A stretch of 50,518 nt of DNA from a virus. Below the pieces are notes generated by a model. That model worked only from the letters and a program-made list of their open reading frames with translations. It did no database searches and was not told the origin of the DNA. Below, piece by piece: positions 6,146-15,144 of this stretch. The stretch is from the IMG/VR virus record IMGVR_UViG_3300003690_000013, positions 1 through 50,518 of that record. One strand, written 5' to 3'. A program made the position numbers and the translations under genes. How positions within the stretch are numbered: the first letter of the stretch is position 1; the number at the start of each line of letters is the position of its first letter.

Positions 6146-6351
6146 AGCAGGGTAGCTCAGTTAGGAAGAGCACCATCCAGCAGGATATCTCGCCTATGCC
6201 AGTACACGAAAACACGGAACAGATCACTCCGGTGTGCGGGGTTAGCGCCTCTTTGGTTGACTATAGGTCGAAGTTGAAACGGAGCGATTGTTTTAAGCAG
6301 CGGATCTGCGCTACGAGATGGAGGTCGGCAGTTCAAATCTGTCCCCTGCTA
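6146..6351 (+). tRNA. tRNA-like gene interrupted in the anticodon loop (about 132 nt insert)
   Basis: Both halves of a cloverleaf are clear: acceptor AGCAGGG (6146-6152) with CCCTGCT (6344-6350); D stem GCTC/GAGC (6155-6158, 6168-6171); anticodon stem CCATC (6173-6177) with GATGG (6317-6321); variable loop AGGTC; T stem GGCAG/CTGTC around TTCAAAT. Between the anticodon stem halves lie 139 nt, about 132 more than a normal loop. The anticodon cannot be fixed, since no exon junction gives a normal U33. The insert is shorter than usual group I introns and I could not assign it to a class. A promoter precedes it. Confidence 0.6.
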
Positions 6352-6373
6352 CTATTAGAGAAGGTTAAAAAGG

Positions 6374-6715
6374 TTGAAAGCTAATTATAATAAGATGATT
6401 ATTACAGCAAAAGCAATTGCAAAAGTACAAGAAATGGCTAGTAAACAAAATTTAGCAAACTATAGCCTACGAATTATGGTAGTAGGCGGCGGCTGTTCTG
6501 GCTTCAGCTACGATATGGAATTTGATGATGCCAAACAGCCTAATGACCTTGTACTGGAGGAAGATGGACTCAAAATATTTGTTGATCCTATGAGCTTTCA
6601 GTACCTTGATGGTACAAATATCGATTATCTAGAGACTTTTCAGTTCACCGGTTTCCACTTTGAGAATCCTAACGCTACCAGCACCTGTGGTTGCGGCTCG
6701 TCTTTCGCTATATAA
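6374..6715 (+). CDS. A-type iron-sulfur cluster carrier (IscA/ErpA-like)
   Basis: A 113-residue protein of the HesB/IscA family, which carries and delivers Fe-S clusters. The three ligand cysteines are present: C41 (GGGCSGFSY) and C105, C107 (TCGCGSSF). TTG 6374 has AGAAGG 9 nt upstream; ATG 6395 is a possible shorter start giving MIITAKAI. Length is normal. Phage copies are known in several aquatic phages; a role in keeping host Fe-S enzymes active during infection is inference. Confidence 0.88.
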   Translation: MKANYNKMIITAKAIAKVQEMASKQNLANYSLRIMVVGGGCSGFSYDMEFDDAKQPNDLVLEEDGLKIFVDPMSFQYLDGTNIDYLETFQFTGFHFENPNATSTCGCGSSFAI

Positions 6716-6722
6716 TAAATCA

Positions 6723-6992
6723 ATGTTAAAGATACGACACCGAATGTTTCCTTGTTATTTTATTTGGAAAGATCCACAACAAAGTTTTGAGAGCTTAAAA
6801 TCACACATTCTTAAAGATATTAAAGAAAATAATTTTAATAGTTATGTCTTTGAAGAGTGTCATGATGAAAAAAAGCAGCTAGAAACAAAAAACAAACAGC
6901 TTCAAAAACATATTGAATTATTAACTCTAGAGTTGGACACTCTTAAGAAGAAGAAAAAAAAGAAAGACAAAAAGGTTGACAAGTGCATTTAG
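6723..6992 (+). CDS. small coiled-coil protein, unknown
   Basis: An 89-residue protein with a globular N-terminal part (CYFIWKDPQQ) and a coiled coil from about residue 45 to 80, ending in a run of lysines. The start is the ATG 8 nt after the Fe-S carrier stop; in-frame sequence back to 6660 is the tail of that gene in another frame. The tRNA promoter at 6976 lies in its last codons. Confidence 0.55.
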   Translation: MLKIRHRMFPCYFIWKDPQQSFESLKSHILKDIKENNFNSYVFEECHDEKKQLETKNKQLQKHIELLTLELDTLKKKKKKKDKKVDKCI

Positions 6993-7004
6993 ATAAGATA
7001 ATAT
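6976..7004 (+). promoter_or_regulatory. sigma70-type promoter for the tRNA pair
   Basis: TTGACA (6976-6981), 17 nt, TAATAT (6999-7004), 13 nt before the first tRNA. Confidence 0.7.
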
Positions 7005-7017
7005 ATTACCATGATAT

Positions 7018-7090
7018 ACTCTCGTAGCTCAGTTGGTAGAGCAAGCGGCTCATAACCGCCCGGTCGTAGGTTCGAGTCCTACCGGGAGTA
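7018..7090 (+). tRNA. tRNA with CAT anticodon (Met, or Ile if C34 is modified)
   Basis: Complete cloverleaf: acceptor ACTCTCG/CGGGAGT, D stem GCTC/GAGC, anticodon loop CTCATAA (anticodon CAT at 7051-7053), T arm GTAGG-TTCGAGT-CCTAC. The 1-72 pair is A-T, unlike bacterial initiator tRNA. CCA is not encoded. Confidence 0.9.
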
Positions 7091-7095
7091 CTTAT

Positions 7096-7166
7096 TGCGG
7101 GTTAGAGTAGTGGTTACTCACAGGTCTCATAATCCTGTCAGGTGGGTTCGATTCCCACACCCGCGA
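7096..7166 (+). tRNA. second tRNA with CAT anticodon (Met or Ile2)
   Basis: Cloverleaf with acceptor TGCGGGT/ACCCGCG (a T-G pair at 1-72), D stem GAGT/ACTC, anticodon loop CTCATAA (CAT at 7128-7130) with a T-T mismatch at 31-39, and T arm GTGGG-TTCGATT-CCCAC. It lies 5 nt after the other CAT tRNA, so the two probably decode different codons (Met and AUA-Ile). Confidence 0.85.
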
Positions 7167-7186
7167 CTTTAACAAAGGAGGAAAAA

Positions 7187-7330
7187 ATGTTTAGTAGTAT
7201 ATGGACTGCAGTTATCTTGGGTATAACTTCGCTTAGTTTTCTTGTTTATGGCTTGCTTAAACACGAAGATCGTCTTCAAGAAATGGAGCGAAAAATTACA
7301 GCAAATCAAGAAAAATTTACAAATAAGTAA
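7187..7330 (+). CDS. small membrane protein with short coiled coil
   Basis: A 47-residue protein: one transmembrane helix (about 5-22) then a charged helix (HEDRLQEMERKITANQEKF). AAAGGAGG precedes ATG 7187 with ideal spacing; in-frame sequence further upstream belongs to the tRNA. Architecture recalls tiny phage membrane or lysis accessory proteins, role unknown. Confidence 0.6.
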   Translation: MFSSIWTAVILGITSLSFLVYGLLKHEDRLQEMERKITANQEKFTNK

Positions 7331-7355
7331 AAATTAGATATGTGGGCGAAAATAC

Positions 7356-8732
7356 ATGCAACCAGATGAAAGAACTGATTTTTCACAATTTGGAAAATCT
7401 TTTCAGGAAAATATGTGTCAACTTATTCTTTATGATCGAGAATTTGCAGATCAAATGAATGAGATACTGAATATTAATTTTTTAGAATTTAAGTATCTCC
7501 AAGTATTTATAAGGCTAATATTTGCTTATAAAGAAAAGTATAAAGTTCACCCTTCTAGTGAAATAATGTTAACAATCTTGAGAACAGATATACTTGAAGA
7601 GAACGATTTGATACAAAAACAAGTTCGTGATTTTTTCGCCCGCATGCTTAAAACTGAAGTACAAGATGCAGAATACATCAAAGACACAGCCATAGACTTT
7701 TGTAAAAAACAAGTCTTAAAAGAAGCAATATTAAAATCAATTCCACTGCTCAAGCGCTCATCTTTTGAAGATGTACAAAAGTTAATTAATGAAGCAATGA
7801 AGTTAGGTACTAACAATGACTGTGGATATCATTACGTAAAAGATTTTGAAAAGAGATTTGAAATTAAAATTAGAGGGCCAATAACTACTGGGTGGGATAT
7901 GGTCGATAATCTGTGCGAAGGAGGGCTTGGAATTGGAGAGCTTGGCGTAGTTATTTCTCCGACAGGCACAGGAAAATCAATGGTCTTAGTACACTTAGGC
8001 GCGCAAGCAATAAAAGTAGGCAAAACAGTAGTACACTATACTCTAGAGTTGGCCGATGTTGTTGTTGCAACAAGATATGATAGTTGTATTACAGGTATAT
8101 ATCTAAAAGATTTATTTCATGAAAAAGATAAAATTTATGAAGAAATTAAAGATTTAGATGGACAACTTTTTATTAAAGAATATCCAACAAAATCTGCTTC
8201 TGTAACGACCATTGTTAATCATCTAGAGAAGTTACGACAGCGCGATATTTCAGTCGATATGGTTATTGTAGATTATGCAGATTTATTACGCCCAAATGGA
8301 AAATTAAGTGAGAAAAGACACCAGTTGGAATCTATTTATGAAGAGCTTAGAAAACTGGCGCAAGAACTAAAATGCCCAGTATGGACAGCTTCCCAAACAA
8401 ACAGATCAGGGTTAAACGCAGAAGTGATTACAATGGAGTCTATTTCAGAAGCTTACAATAAATGTTTTGTTGCTGATTTTATTTTTTCGTTATCAAGAAC
8501 GATTGAAGATAAAAATACGAACAGCGGTAGAATTTATATTGCTAAAAATAGAAATGGCCCTGATGGGTTAGTTTATCCAATTTTTATGGACACAAGCAGT
8601 GTATTAATTAAAGTCTTGCCTTCCACTCAAACTGTAAAAGAGGTAATAGATGATGCTACAAAGAGACAACGCATACGGATCAAAGAAATATACAAAGATA
8701 ATAGAAAAGACAAAAAAACAGAAAATGTATAG
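7356..8732 (+). CDS. dnaB: DnaB-type replicative helicase
   Basis: A 458-residue SF4 (RecA-fold) helicase expected to unwind the phage replication fork. Walker A is PTGTGKS at 202-208; Walker B ends in a VIVDYADLL segment around D306. The N-terminal 150 residues are helical, as in DnaB N-domains, and the linker leads into the RecA domain near residue 170 (TTGWDMVDNLCEGGLG). It overlaps the ribonucleotide reductase gene by 8 nt, tying replication and precursor supply in one operon. No primase domain is fused. Confidence 0.88.
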   Translation: MQPDERTDFSQFGKSFQENMCQLILYDREFADQMNEILNINFLEFKYLQVFIRLIFAYKEKYKVHPSSEIMLTILRTDILEENDLIQKQVRDFFARMLKTEVQDAEYIKDTAIDFCKKQVLKEAILKSIPLLKRSSFEDVQKLINEAMKLGTNNDCGYHYVKDFEKRFEIKIRGPITTGWDMVDNLCEGGLGIGELGVVISPTGTGKSMVLVHLGAQAIKVGKTVVHYTLELADVVVATRYDSCITGIYLKDLFHEKDKIYEEIKDLDGQLFIKEYPTKSASVTTIVNHLEKLRQRDISVDMVIVDYADLLRPNGKLSEKRHQLESIYEELRKLAQELKCPVWTASQTNRSGLNAEVITMESISEAYNKCFVADFIFSLSRTIEDKNTNSGRIYIAKNRNGPDGLVYPIFMDTSSVLIKVLPSTQTVKEVIDDATKRQRIRIKEIYKDNRKDKKTENV

Positions 8733-11148
8733 TTTAGAAGCAGTAAAAGAAAAAGCTTTAAAATATTTTAACGATGATGAATTAGCAACAAATGTTTGGA
8801 TCACTAAATATGCATTAAAAGACAAACAAGGAAATCTTTTAGAAAAAACACCAGACGACATGCACAAGCGCCTTGCTCGCGAATTCGCAAGAATTGAAAA
8901 GAAATTTGGAGGACCGGAGTTAACAGAAGATCAAATACTTGATTTATTAAAAGATTTTAATTATATTGTTCCTCAAGGCTCTCCAATGATGGGAATAGGC
9001 AATAACCAAGTTAATGTATCACTATCAAATTGTGTTGTTGTTGAGTCGCCGCAAGATAATATGTCTTCAATAATAGATGCAGGAAAAGACTTAGCCAACT
9101 TATTTAAAAGGCGGTGTGGCGTTGGTCTAGATATATCAAACTTAAGACCTGAAAATGCTCCCGTAAATAATTCTGCAGGAACTACAACTGGTGCTTGGTC
9201 TTTTGCCGATTTTTATTCATATGTTTGTAGAATGGTAGGGCAGAATGGCCGACGCGGAGCTTTGATGATCACTATGGATATTAGACATCCAGACATAGAA
9301 AAGTTTATAACTATGAAGCATGATCTTGCAAAAGTCACAGGAGCCAATGTTTCAGTCAAAATTACTGATGATTTTATGAACTCTGTAGAAAGAAATAACA
9401 GCTTTGCTTTAAGATATCCAATTGATTCAGATGGTACCAACTATGAGACTGTAAAAAAAGTTGAAGCACGAGATATATGGAATATGATTGTAGAATCCGC
9501 CACTAAAACAGCTGAACCAGGAATATTAATGTGGGATAATATTATAAATTATCTACCTGCAGAGTCTTATAAGGAAGAAGGATTCAAAACTGTTTGCACA
9601 AACCCGTGTTCAGAAATACCTTTATCTGCATATGATAGCTGTAGATTAATTTCCATTAATTTAAAGAACTTTGTAAAAGAAAAATTTACCAAAAATGCTT
9701 ATTTTGATTTTGAATATTTTAAAGTTGTCGTAAGAGCTGGCATGAGATTATCAGACGATCTTGTAGAACTTGAAATAGAAAAGCTTGAAAACATTATTGA
9801 AGTGGCAGATACGCCTGATGAAAAACGGCTTTGGAATAAACTTTTATCCGCTTGTAAAAAGGGCCGTAGAACCGGCCTAGGGACGCATGGCTTGGCTGAT
9901 GTTTTAGCTTGTTTAAATTTAGCTTATGATTCCAATAGAGCGCTAAAAATTATTGATAATATATATGATACATTAAAAAGTTGCGCTTACAAAGAAAGTT
10001 GCACTCTTGCACAAGAACGCGGCGCCTTTGAAGTATTTGACTGGGAAAAAGAAAAAGATAATCTTTTTATTAAAAGTCTGGCACCAGCACTACAAGAAAT
10101 GATAGCGAAACATGGAAGAAGAAATATTTCAATATTAACAAATGCCCCAACCGGCTCTGTTTCAATTATGTCTCAAACTAGTTCTGGCTTAGAACCTGTA
10201 TTTCGAAACTTTTATATCCGTCGCAGAAAATTAAGCCACAACGAACAAGATACAAAAGCAGACTTTGTTGACGATCTAGGTGATCGTTGGTTAGAATATA
10301 AAATATATCACCATAACGTTAACGAATGGATTAAAATGTTTAATAAAGAGCCTCCAGATTTTTTTGTTACAAGCGATCAAATTGACTGGCAAAAAAGAAT
10401 TGATATTCAATCTGCAATTCAAAAACATATAGACCACGCTATTAGCTCAACCATTAATTTACCAAAAGATACACCTCCAAACGTCATTGGAGATTTATAT
10501 TTAAAAGGTTGGAAAAAAGGTCTTAAAGGAATTACTGTATATGTCGATGGTTCGCGAAGTGGTGTTTTAATAACTGAAAGTGAAGCGAACAAGGAAACAT
10601 TTCCTCAAAATGGTGCACCGAAAAGACCTAATGAATTGTCGTGCGATATTCATCATACAACAATTAAAGGAGAAAAATGGACAATTCTCGTTGGGCTATA
10701 CGACGATAAGGCTTATGAAGTTCTCGGCGGCCTAGCCAATCTTATTGAAATACCTAAAAAATATACAGAGGGTAGATTAACCAAGTATCATTTTAAAACT
10801 AAAGATAATAAATACGATTTACACTTTGGAGAAAATGGAGATGAAATTATAGTTAAAGATGTTGTTAAAGTATTTGACAACCCCAACAATTCAGCTTTTA
10901 CCAGAATGATATCGCTAGGTTTACGCCATGGCGCAAAGCCAAGTTTTCTAGTAGAACAACTGCAGAAAGATAAAGATCACGATATGTTTAGTTTTGCAAG
11001 ATGTATTGCTAGAATTCTTAAGAACTATATTAAGAATGGAGAAAAAGTTAACTCAGACAGAAACTGCCCAGAGTGCGAGTCAGATGGTCTTGTTTATCAG
11101 GACGGTTGTGCCACTTGTGCTAATTGTGGCTATGCAAGGTGTGGTTGA
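8725..11148 (+). CDS. nrdJ: class II (B12-dependent) ribonucleotide reductase
   Basis: An 807-residue adenosylcobalamin-dependent ribonucleotide reductase. It contains C103 (SNCVVV), the catalytic trio N293, C295, E297 (NPCSEIPL), and NAPTGS at 473-478 in the substrate phosphate region. The C-terminus (781-807) has paired cysteines (CPEC, CATC, CANC), as in NrdJ redox/zinc tails. There is no R2 partner or radical-SAM activase nearby, consistent with class II. ATG 8725 is chosen as in homologues; in-frame sequence back to 8650 overlaps the helicase end. It depends on host cobalamin. Confidence 0.92.
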   Translation: MYSLEAVKEKALKYFNDDELATNVWITKYALKDKQGNLLEKTPDDMHKRLAREFARIEKKFGGPELTEDQILDLLKDFNYIVPQGSPMMGIGNNQVNVSLSNCVVVESPQDNMSSIIDAGKDLANLFKRRCGVGLDISNLRPENAPVNNSAGTTTGAWSFADFYSYVCRMVGQNGRRGALMITMDIRHPDIEKFITMKHDLAKVTGANVSVKITDDFMNSVERNNSFALRYPIDSDGTNYETVKKVEARDIWNMIVESATKTAEPGILMWDNIINYLPAESYKEEGFKTVCTNPCSEIPLSAYDSCRLISINLKNFVKEKFTKNAYFDFEYFKVVVRAGMRLSDDLVELEIEKLENIIEVADTPDEKRLWNKLLSACKKGRRTGLGTHGLADVLACLNLAYDSNRALKIIDNIYDTLKSCAYKESCTLAQERGAFEVFDWEKEKDNLFIKSLAPALQEMIAKHGRRNISILTNAPTGSVSIMSQTSSGLEPVFRNFYIRRRKLSHNEQDTKADFVDDLGDRWLEYKIYHHNVNEWIKMFNKEPPDFFVTSDQIDWQKRIDIQSAIQKHIDHAISSTINLPKDTPPNVIGDLYLKGWKKGLKGITVYVDGSRSGVLITESEANKETFPQNGAPKRPNELSCDIHHTTIKGEKWTILVGLYDDKAYEVLGGLANLIEIPKKYTEGRLTKYHFKTKDNKYDLHFGENGDEIIVKDVVKVFDNPNNSAFTRMISLGLRHGAKPSFLVEQLQKDKDHDMFSFARCIARILKNYIKNGEKVNSDRNCPECESDGLVYQDGCATCANCGYARCG

Positions 11149-11173
11149 AAATTTAAAAAGTATATGATATAAT
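11145..11173 (+). promoter_or_regulatory. sigma70-type promoter
   Basis: TTGAAA (11145-11150), 17 nt, TATAAT (11168-11173) with TG before the -10 box. Drives the GroES cluster. Confidence 0.65.
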
Positions 11174-11190
11174 ATAATAAGGAGAAAAAT

Positions 11191-11499
11191 ATGACCGCTG
11201 ATTTAAAATTAATTAATAAAGAAGAAGAAGAAACAAAAGAAGATAAAGAAGTAACAAAAGAACAATATGTTGTAAATTACCTTAAGTCTATGCTTGCTGT
11301 TGAGCAAGCAATGGAACCATACAAGGAACAAAAGAAAGAACTGCGAAAGGAATATGTAGAAAATGGTTGGCTTACGCGCCAAGATATTTGGAATGCTATA
11401 AAAGCTTTTCGTTTATATGAACAAGAAACTGACATGGACGACTTAAATGATATGTTCGATACGGTAGAGAAACAATTTGGGAGAAAAAATGAGATTTGA
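11191..11499 (+). CDS. conserved helical acidic protein, unknown
   Basis: A 102-residue protein with a very acidic N-terminus and a helical core (YLKSMLAVEQAMEPYKEQ, then WLTRQDIWNAIKAFRLY). The core is faintly like the GapR/DUF2312 helical hairpin, but I am not confident. Good ribosome binding site (AAGGAG). Overlaps the GroES gene by 11 nt. Confidence 0.6.
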   Translation: MTADLKLINKEEEETKEDKEVTKEQYVVNYLKSMLAVEQAMEPYKEQKKELRKEYVENGWLTRQDIWNAIKAFRLYEQETDMDDLNDMFDTVEKQFGRKNEI

Positions 11500-11776
11500 G
11501 CCCTTAAATAGATACCTCCTGCTCTCCTTAATAAAAGAAGAAAAGGAAGAAAAAAAGTCTACAATTTTGGTACCAGAAGATTATTCTGAAATTGTTAGGT
11601 CTAGATATGAAACATATGGAGTCGTGGCCATTGCTAAAGACTGTGAAAAGATACCCAGAGATTACGTTGGACAAAAAGTTGTAGTTGATAATACAATGGT
11701 CGAAGAAGTAAATATTAAAGGTCAAACTCACTATTTAATATTAGAAAACTATATTTATGGAACATTTTGGGGGTAA
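11489..11776 (+). CDS. groS: GroES-like co-chaperonin
   Basis: A 95-residue chaperonin-10 protein: PLNRYLLL at the start, a mobile-loop region (about 12-30), then YGVVAIAKDC and VGQKVVVDNT strands and a C-terminal YLILENYIYG. It would cap a GroEL ring; T4 gp31 is a precedent for capsid folding. A GroEL gene lies 15 kb downstream, so the phage brings both parts. GGGAG precedes ATG 11489. Confidence 0.75.
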   Translation: MRFEPLNRYLLLSLIKEEKEEKKSTILVPEDYSEIVRSRYETYGVVAIAKDCEKIPRDYVGQKVVVDNTMVEEVNIKGQTHYLILENYIYGTFWG

Positions 11777-11778
11777 AA

Positions 11779-12483
11779 ATGATGCCACGAATTACACAAG
11801 ACAAATTAATGGAGCTAATCCGCAAAGCAAATAACGATAAGGATATTTTTTTAGCTGAAACATCTTATAATAGGATTAGAAGCCATATTGAAGGTGGAAA
11901 TGCTTTTGCTATTATTACTTCTGATCGACATGAGCGAAGCAATAAAGAAAACAGAAAGATGTATAAGCAACTAAAGCAAAATTTTAAAGCAGCTAATTTT
12001 CCATTTACTGAAGTTAAAGGTGGCTTTAAGGAAACAACTAAAACCAAAGTCGATCCAGAGACAGGGCAAGAGTATGAAATTGCGCTTGAAGAACCAATAT
12101 ATGTAACAGAAAATAGTATTTTAATTACAACACATTATAGGCCGGATGCAAAAAAAGAAAATACAGCTGAAAATTTATTAGATTTTACTGCTGAAATGGC
12201 TAGAAAATACAACCAAGAAGCTTTTATTTTTGGGGAGCCAGCAATGACAACGTCTGGGCGACAGATTAAAAATATTAATGCTTACGATAAAGGTGGTAAT
12301 GTAATTGAACAAAGCTGGGCTGGACCCTGGAATTCAGTGGAGACTGTCACAGTAGATGAAGATTTTTGGTCAAGAGTAAAAGGTAAACATTTTCAATTAA
12401 AAGAGACAGAAAAAAAGAAAACATCTCAACCAAAGTCTTGGATTGAAGCAATGAAAAAAAGCCGCTCCGGAGAAACCTGGTAA
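11779..12483 (+). CDS. DUF3293-like protein
   Basis: A 234-residue protein. The stretch around residues 35-75 (AIITSDRHERSNKENRK ... FTEVKGGFKE) resembles DUF3293, small proteins of unknown biochemistry found in phages and bacteria. The C-terminal third is lysine-rich. ATG 11779 or 11782 follow a GGGGG ribosome binding site; they are three bases after the GroES stop. Role unknown. Confidence 0.6.
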   Translation: MMPRITQDKLMELIRKANNDKDIFLAETSYNRIRSHIEGGNAFAIITSDRHERSNKENRKMYKQLKQNFKAANFPFTEVKGGFKETTKTKVDPETGQEYEIALEEPIYVTENSILITTHYRPDAKKENTAENLLDFTAEMARKYNQEAFIFGEPAMTTSGRQIKNINAYDKGGNVIEQSWAGPWNSVETVTVDEDFWSRVKGKHFQLKETEKKKTSQPKSWIEAMKKSRSGETW

Positions 12484-12572
12484 AGCTTAAAAATGTATCT
12501 TGTCTAGATATCGCAAAAAAGCTTTTCCAGCAATAGTACAAAGTTATATGGATATTAATAAAAGGAAAAAAA

Positions 12573-13430
12573 ATGCATAATTATACACTAAGAAAAGGCA
12601 ACAAAGGCCAAGAGGTAAAAAGATTACAGTCAAATCTAAATATAAGCACAGATGGAGATTTTGGCCCAAAAACCGAAAAAGCGGTAAAAGAATACCAAAA
12701 AGACAATAGTCTGTCTATCGACGGCATTGTTGGATCACAGACATTGTGTAGTTTAGGAACTGAAGTCCTCCACGGCATAGACGTCAGCGCCTGGAACGGA
12801 AAAAATATTGACTGGAAAGAAGTAAGCAAAACAAATGTTAAATATTGCTGGATTAAAGTCACTGAAGGGCAAACACATGTCAATCGTGGCCACACTGATA
12901 AATTTAAAGGTGCAAGAGATAACGGATTAATTGTTGGAGGATACCACTTTGGTCGATCCGACCACAACAAATATGATGACCCACTTGTAGACGCAGTTAA
13001 AGAAGCACACCACTTTCTTAAAAACATTAAAAAGGTTGGTGTATGCTCTGGCGATCTCTTGCCGGTATTAGATGTTGAAGCTGGTATGAAAACAGACGAC
13101 CAGTATAATGCTGAATGGACTTTAAAATGGCTAGAAGAGGTGGAGAAAGAACTCGGCGTCAGATCGGTGGTATACAGTGCGGAATGGGCCTGGAGCCTAT
13201 ATTTGGCAAAGGCAAACAAAAACGATCTTAAAAAGCTGACACAGTATCCAATTTGGTGGGCCAATTATATCCGCAAGACACACAAAGTGGGACCAGGAAG
13301 CAAGCTTAAAGGCTGGAAAAATTGGGATATTTGGCAATATGGATCAAAAGGTGCAGTTTCGGGGATTCCAGGCAAGGTAGATGTCAATTGGATGGCTGGA
13401 GGCCAACTGTCAAACTTAAGAATGCCTTAG
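12573..13430 (+). CDS. endolysin: peptidoglycan-binding domain plus GH25 lysozyme
   Basis: A 285-residue cell-wall hydrolase. Residues 5-58 form a PG_binding_1 domain (GNKGQEVKRLQ, DGDFGPKTEKAVKEYQ, IDGIVG). Residues 66-280 are a glycoside hydrolase family 25 muramidase with the expected acidic residues D70 (GIDVSAWNG), D167 and E169 (PVLDVEAG), and a closing DIWQYG motif. It cleaves the MurNAc-GlcNAc bond at lysis. There is no signal peptide, so a holin is expected; the XhlA-like gene at 28.1 kb is a candidate. Confidence 0.93.
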   Translation: MHNYTLRKGNKGQEVKRLQSNLNISTDGDFGPKTEKAVKEYQKDNSLSIDGIVGSQTLCSLGTEVLHGIDVSAWNGKNIDWKEVSKTNVKYCWIKVTEGQTHVNRGHTDKFKGARDNGLIVGGYHFGRSDHNKYDDPLVDAVKEAHHFLKNIKKVGVCSGDLLPVLDVEAGMKTDDQYNAEWTLKWLEEVEKELGVRSVVYSAEWAWSLYLAKANKNDLKKLTQYPIWWANYIRKTHKVGPGSKLKGWKNWDIWQYGSKGAVSGIPGKVDVNWMAGGQLSNLRMP

Positions 13431-13437
13431 AGATATC

Positions 13438-14253
13438 ATGAGTGAGGATTTCCATTTTAACAAGGTTGTTATTGGCGGAAATCTTTCTTCTTTCTTGTAC
13501 TCATATACATATGGCCTGCCGCTGGTTATAAATGAACTAGCGCCACCTCATCGCTTTGAAGAGATAGATGAACGCTCTCAACTAGAGTTGTGGAAAAAAT
13601 TATATTTTCTTTTGTCCTTATCGGGCTTAAACTTGACAGGCGATAAGACACAGCAAGTAAGGATCAAAGAAAACAATCAGCTTTCTGTTACTTTGTCGGG
13701 AGCTAATTTATTAAAAATTAATTTTGATGAACTTGTTTTATTTAACAATGAAAATATAAATGGGCTACCACCACCAATCAAAGAAACTAAAAAGTTTCTT
13801 GTATTAGACTGGATGATTACCCGATCTTGCATGGAACACACATTTGAACATTTCCATACAGAGGATGAGTTTGTTAAGGATATATACTTTTATCCAACGG
13901 AACGACTATCAGGCTTACATCCTAACAAAAAAGATCTTGCCGCAATATCATATTTAACAAAAGAACAATTACAAGATTTTGAATATTCAGATACATATGC
14001 ACGCTTTAAAACAACAAAAATTATGAAAGAAAATGGAATTACTGGAAGAAAAAACGGCTTTTTAAACGACAAACAAGTTCACTATGCATTAAAGTTAGAA
14101 GTCCACCGCCGAGAAGTAAGAAAGATACAGATGGACTTATATAAAGATACAGATAGTATAAAATTTAATTACTCACCTGCAGTAAGTTTATTTTCTAAAG
14201 GGCTTACTGATACTTATCACAACAAATTAAATAATTATTTTAATATATTATAA
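13438..14253 (+). CDS. unknown phage protein
   Basis: A 271-residue protein, not recognised. It begins with a beta-alpha pattern (FNKVVIGGNLSSFLYSY) reminiscent of a dinucleotide-binding start, though only one of the glycine positions is present. The middle is rich in aromatic and charged residues. It lies between lysozyme and a nucleotidyltransferase-like gene, with stops and starts adjacent, so it is probably co-transcribed with the polymerase. Confidence 0.55.
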   Translation: MSEDFHFNKVVIGGNLSSFLYSYTYGLPLVINELAPPHRFEEIDERSQLELWKKLYFLLSLSGLNLTGDKTQQVRIKENNQLSVTLSGANLLKINFDELVLFNNENINGLPPPIKETKKFLVLDWMITRSCMEHTFEHFHTEDEFVKDIYFYPTERLSGLHPNKKDLAAISYLTKEQLQDFEYSDTYARFKTTKIMKENGITGRKNGFLNDKQVHYALKLEVHRREVRKIQMDLYKDTDSIKFNYSPAVSLFSKGLTDTYHNKLNNYFNIL

Positions 14254-15144
14254 ATGAAAAAAGGTATTCAAAATATAAATTCTTTTCATTTAGCTGGCAT
14301 CGTACCGATTGCGGGACAAGAGCTAGATTTTAATTTTCCTTGGCACGATTGCTTACAGCCAATTGGTAAAAATTATTTAGCAGTAGAGAGGGCAGTTTGG
14401 GAATGTGCTTGTGTTGGTTGTGAAACAATCTGGATTATTTGTCACGATAACATGCAGCCATTAATCAGATATAGATTAGGAGATTATGTACAAGATCCAC
14501 TATGGATTAATAAAAATAGATTATTAATGCCAGGAGAGGTAGAAAGACCAATACCTATTTATTATGTTCCAATTCACCCAAAAGATCGAGACAAAAGAGA
14601 TTGTTTAGGGTGGAGCATCCTTCATGGAGCACAAACTGCCTATTGGTTGAGTAAAACAATAAGCCAATGGGTAGCGCCAGATAAATATTATGCAGCATTT
14701 CCCCACGGAGTTTATGAGCCAGAACTATTAAAGCCCTTACGAAAGCAAATATCAAATAAAAAACCATTTTTTGTTTCCTATCAGGGTAGAACGATAAAAG
14801 ATAATGAATATTTAGGATTTACTTTTGACGCCGACGATTTTAAGATATGCCGCAAAATAGTCAGAAAAGAAGGTACTGGGATATATACTGGGTATAAGGA
14901 AGATAAATTGCCAATAGAAGAAAGATGGTCTGCAAGGTCTTTTGAGCTTGACAAAATATTTAAACCTGTTAATATGAAAGATGCAAACATGTTAGAACTT
15001 CCCTGGTATCACAACATTAGTAGTTGGGAAAATCTTTGTAATTTTCTTGGGTCTGTAGATCATAAAAAACTTGACAGACCTTCAACAAAGGTGTTAGGAT
15101 ATCATGAGTGGAACCCTATAGGAGTTGATAATGAAGAAGAATAA
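14254..15144 (+). CDS. putative nucleotidyltransferase-like (GT-A fold) protein
   Basis: A 296-residue protein starting directly after the previous stop. The first 90 residues (AGIVPIAGQELDFNFPWHD, then LAVERAVWECACVGCETIWI) look like the N-terminus of sugar-nucleotide or NTP transferases, where a GxGxR-type loop is replaced here by IAGQ. That assignment is inference and the catalytic Asp pair is not certain. It overlaps the DNA polymerase gene by 14 nt. Confidence 0.45.
   Translation: MKKGIQNINSFHLAGIVPIAGQELDFNFPWHDCLQPIGKNYLAVERAVWECACVGCETIWIICHDNMQPLIRYRLGDYVQDPLWINKNRLLMPGEVERPIPIYYVPIHPKDRDKRDCLGWSILHGAQTAYWLSKTISQWVAPDKYYAAFPHGVYEPELLKPLRKQISNKKPFFVSYQGRTIKDNEYLGFTFDADDFKICRKIVRKEGTGIYTGYKEDKLPIEERWSARSFELDKIFKPVNMKDANMLELPWYHNISSWENLCNFLGSVDHKKLDRPSTKVLGYHEWNPIGVDNEEE

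Noticed and set aside
6196-6384. 62-codon ORF across the interrupted tRNA
   Set aside because: It covers the tRNA insert and 3' half and has no ribosome binding site; the paired tRNA stems explain the sequence.
12581-13264. 227-codon minus-strand ORF
   Set aside because: It lies wholly inside the GH25 lysozyme gene on the other strand and has no family features.
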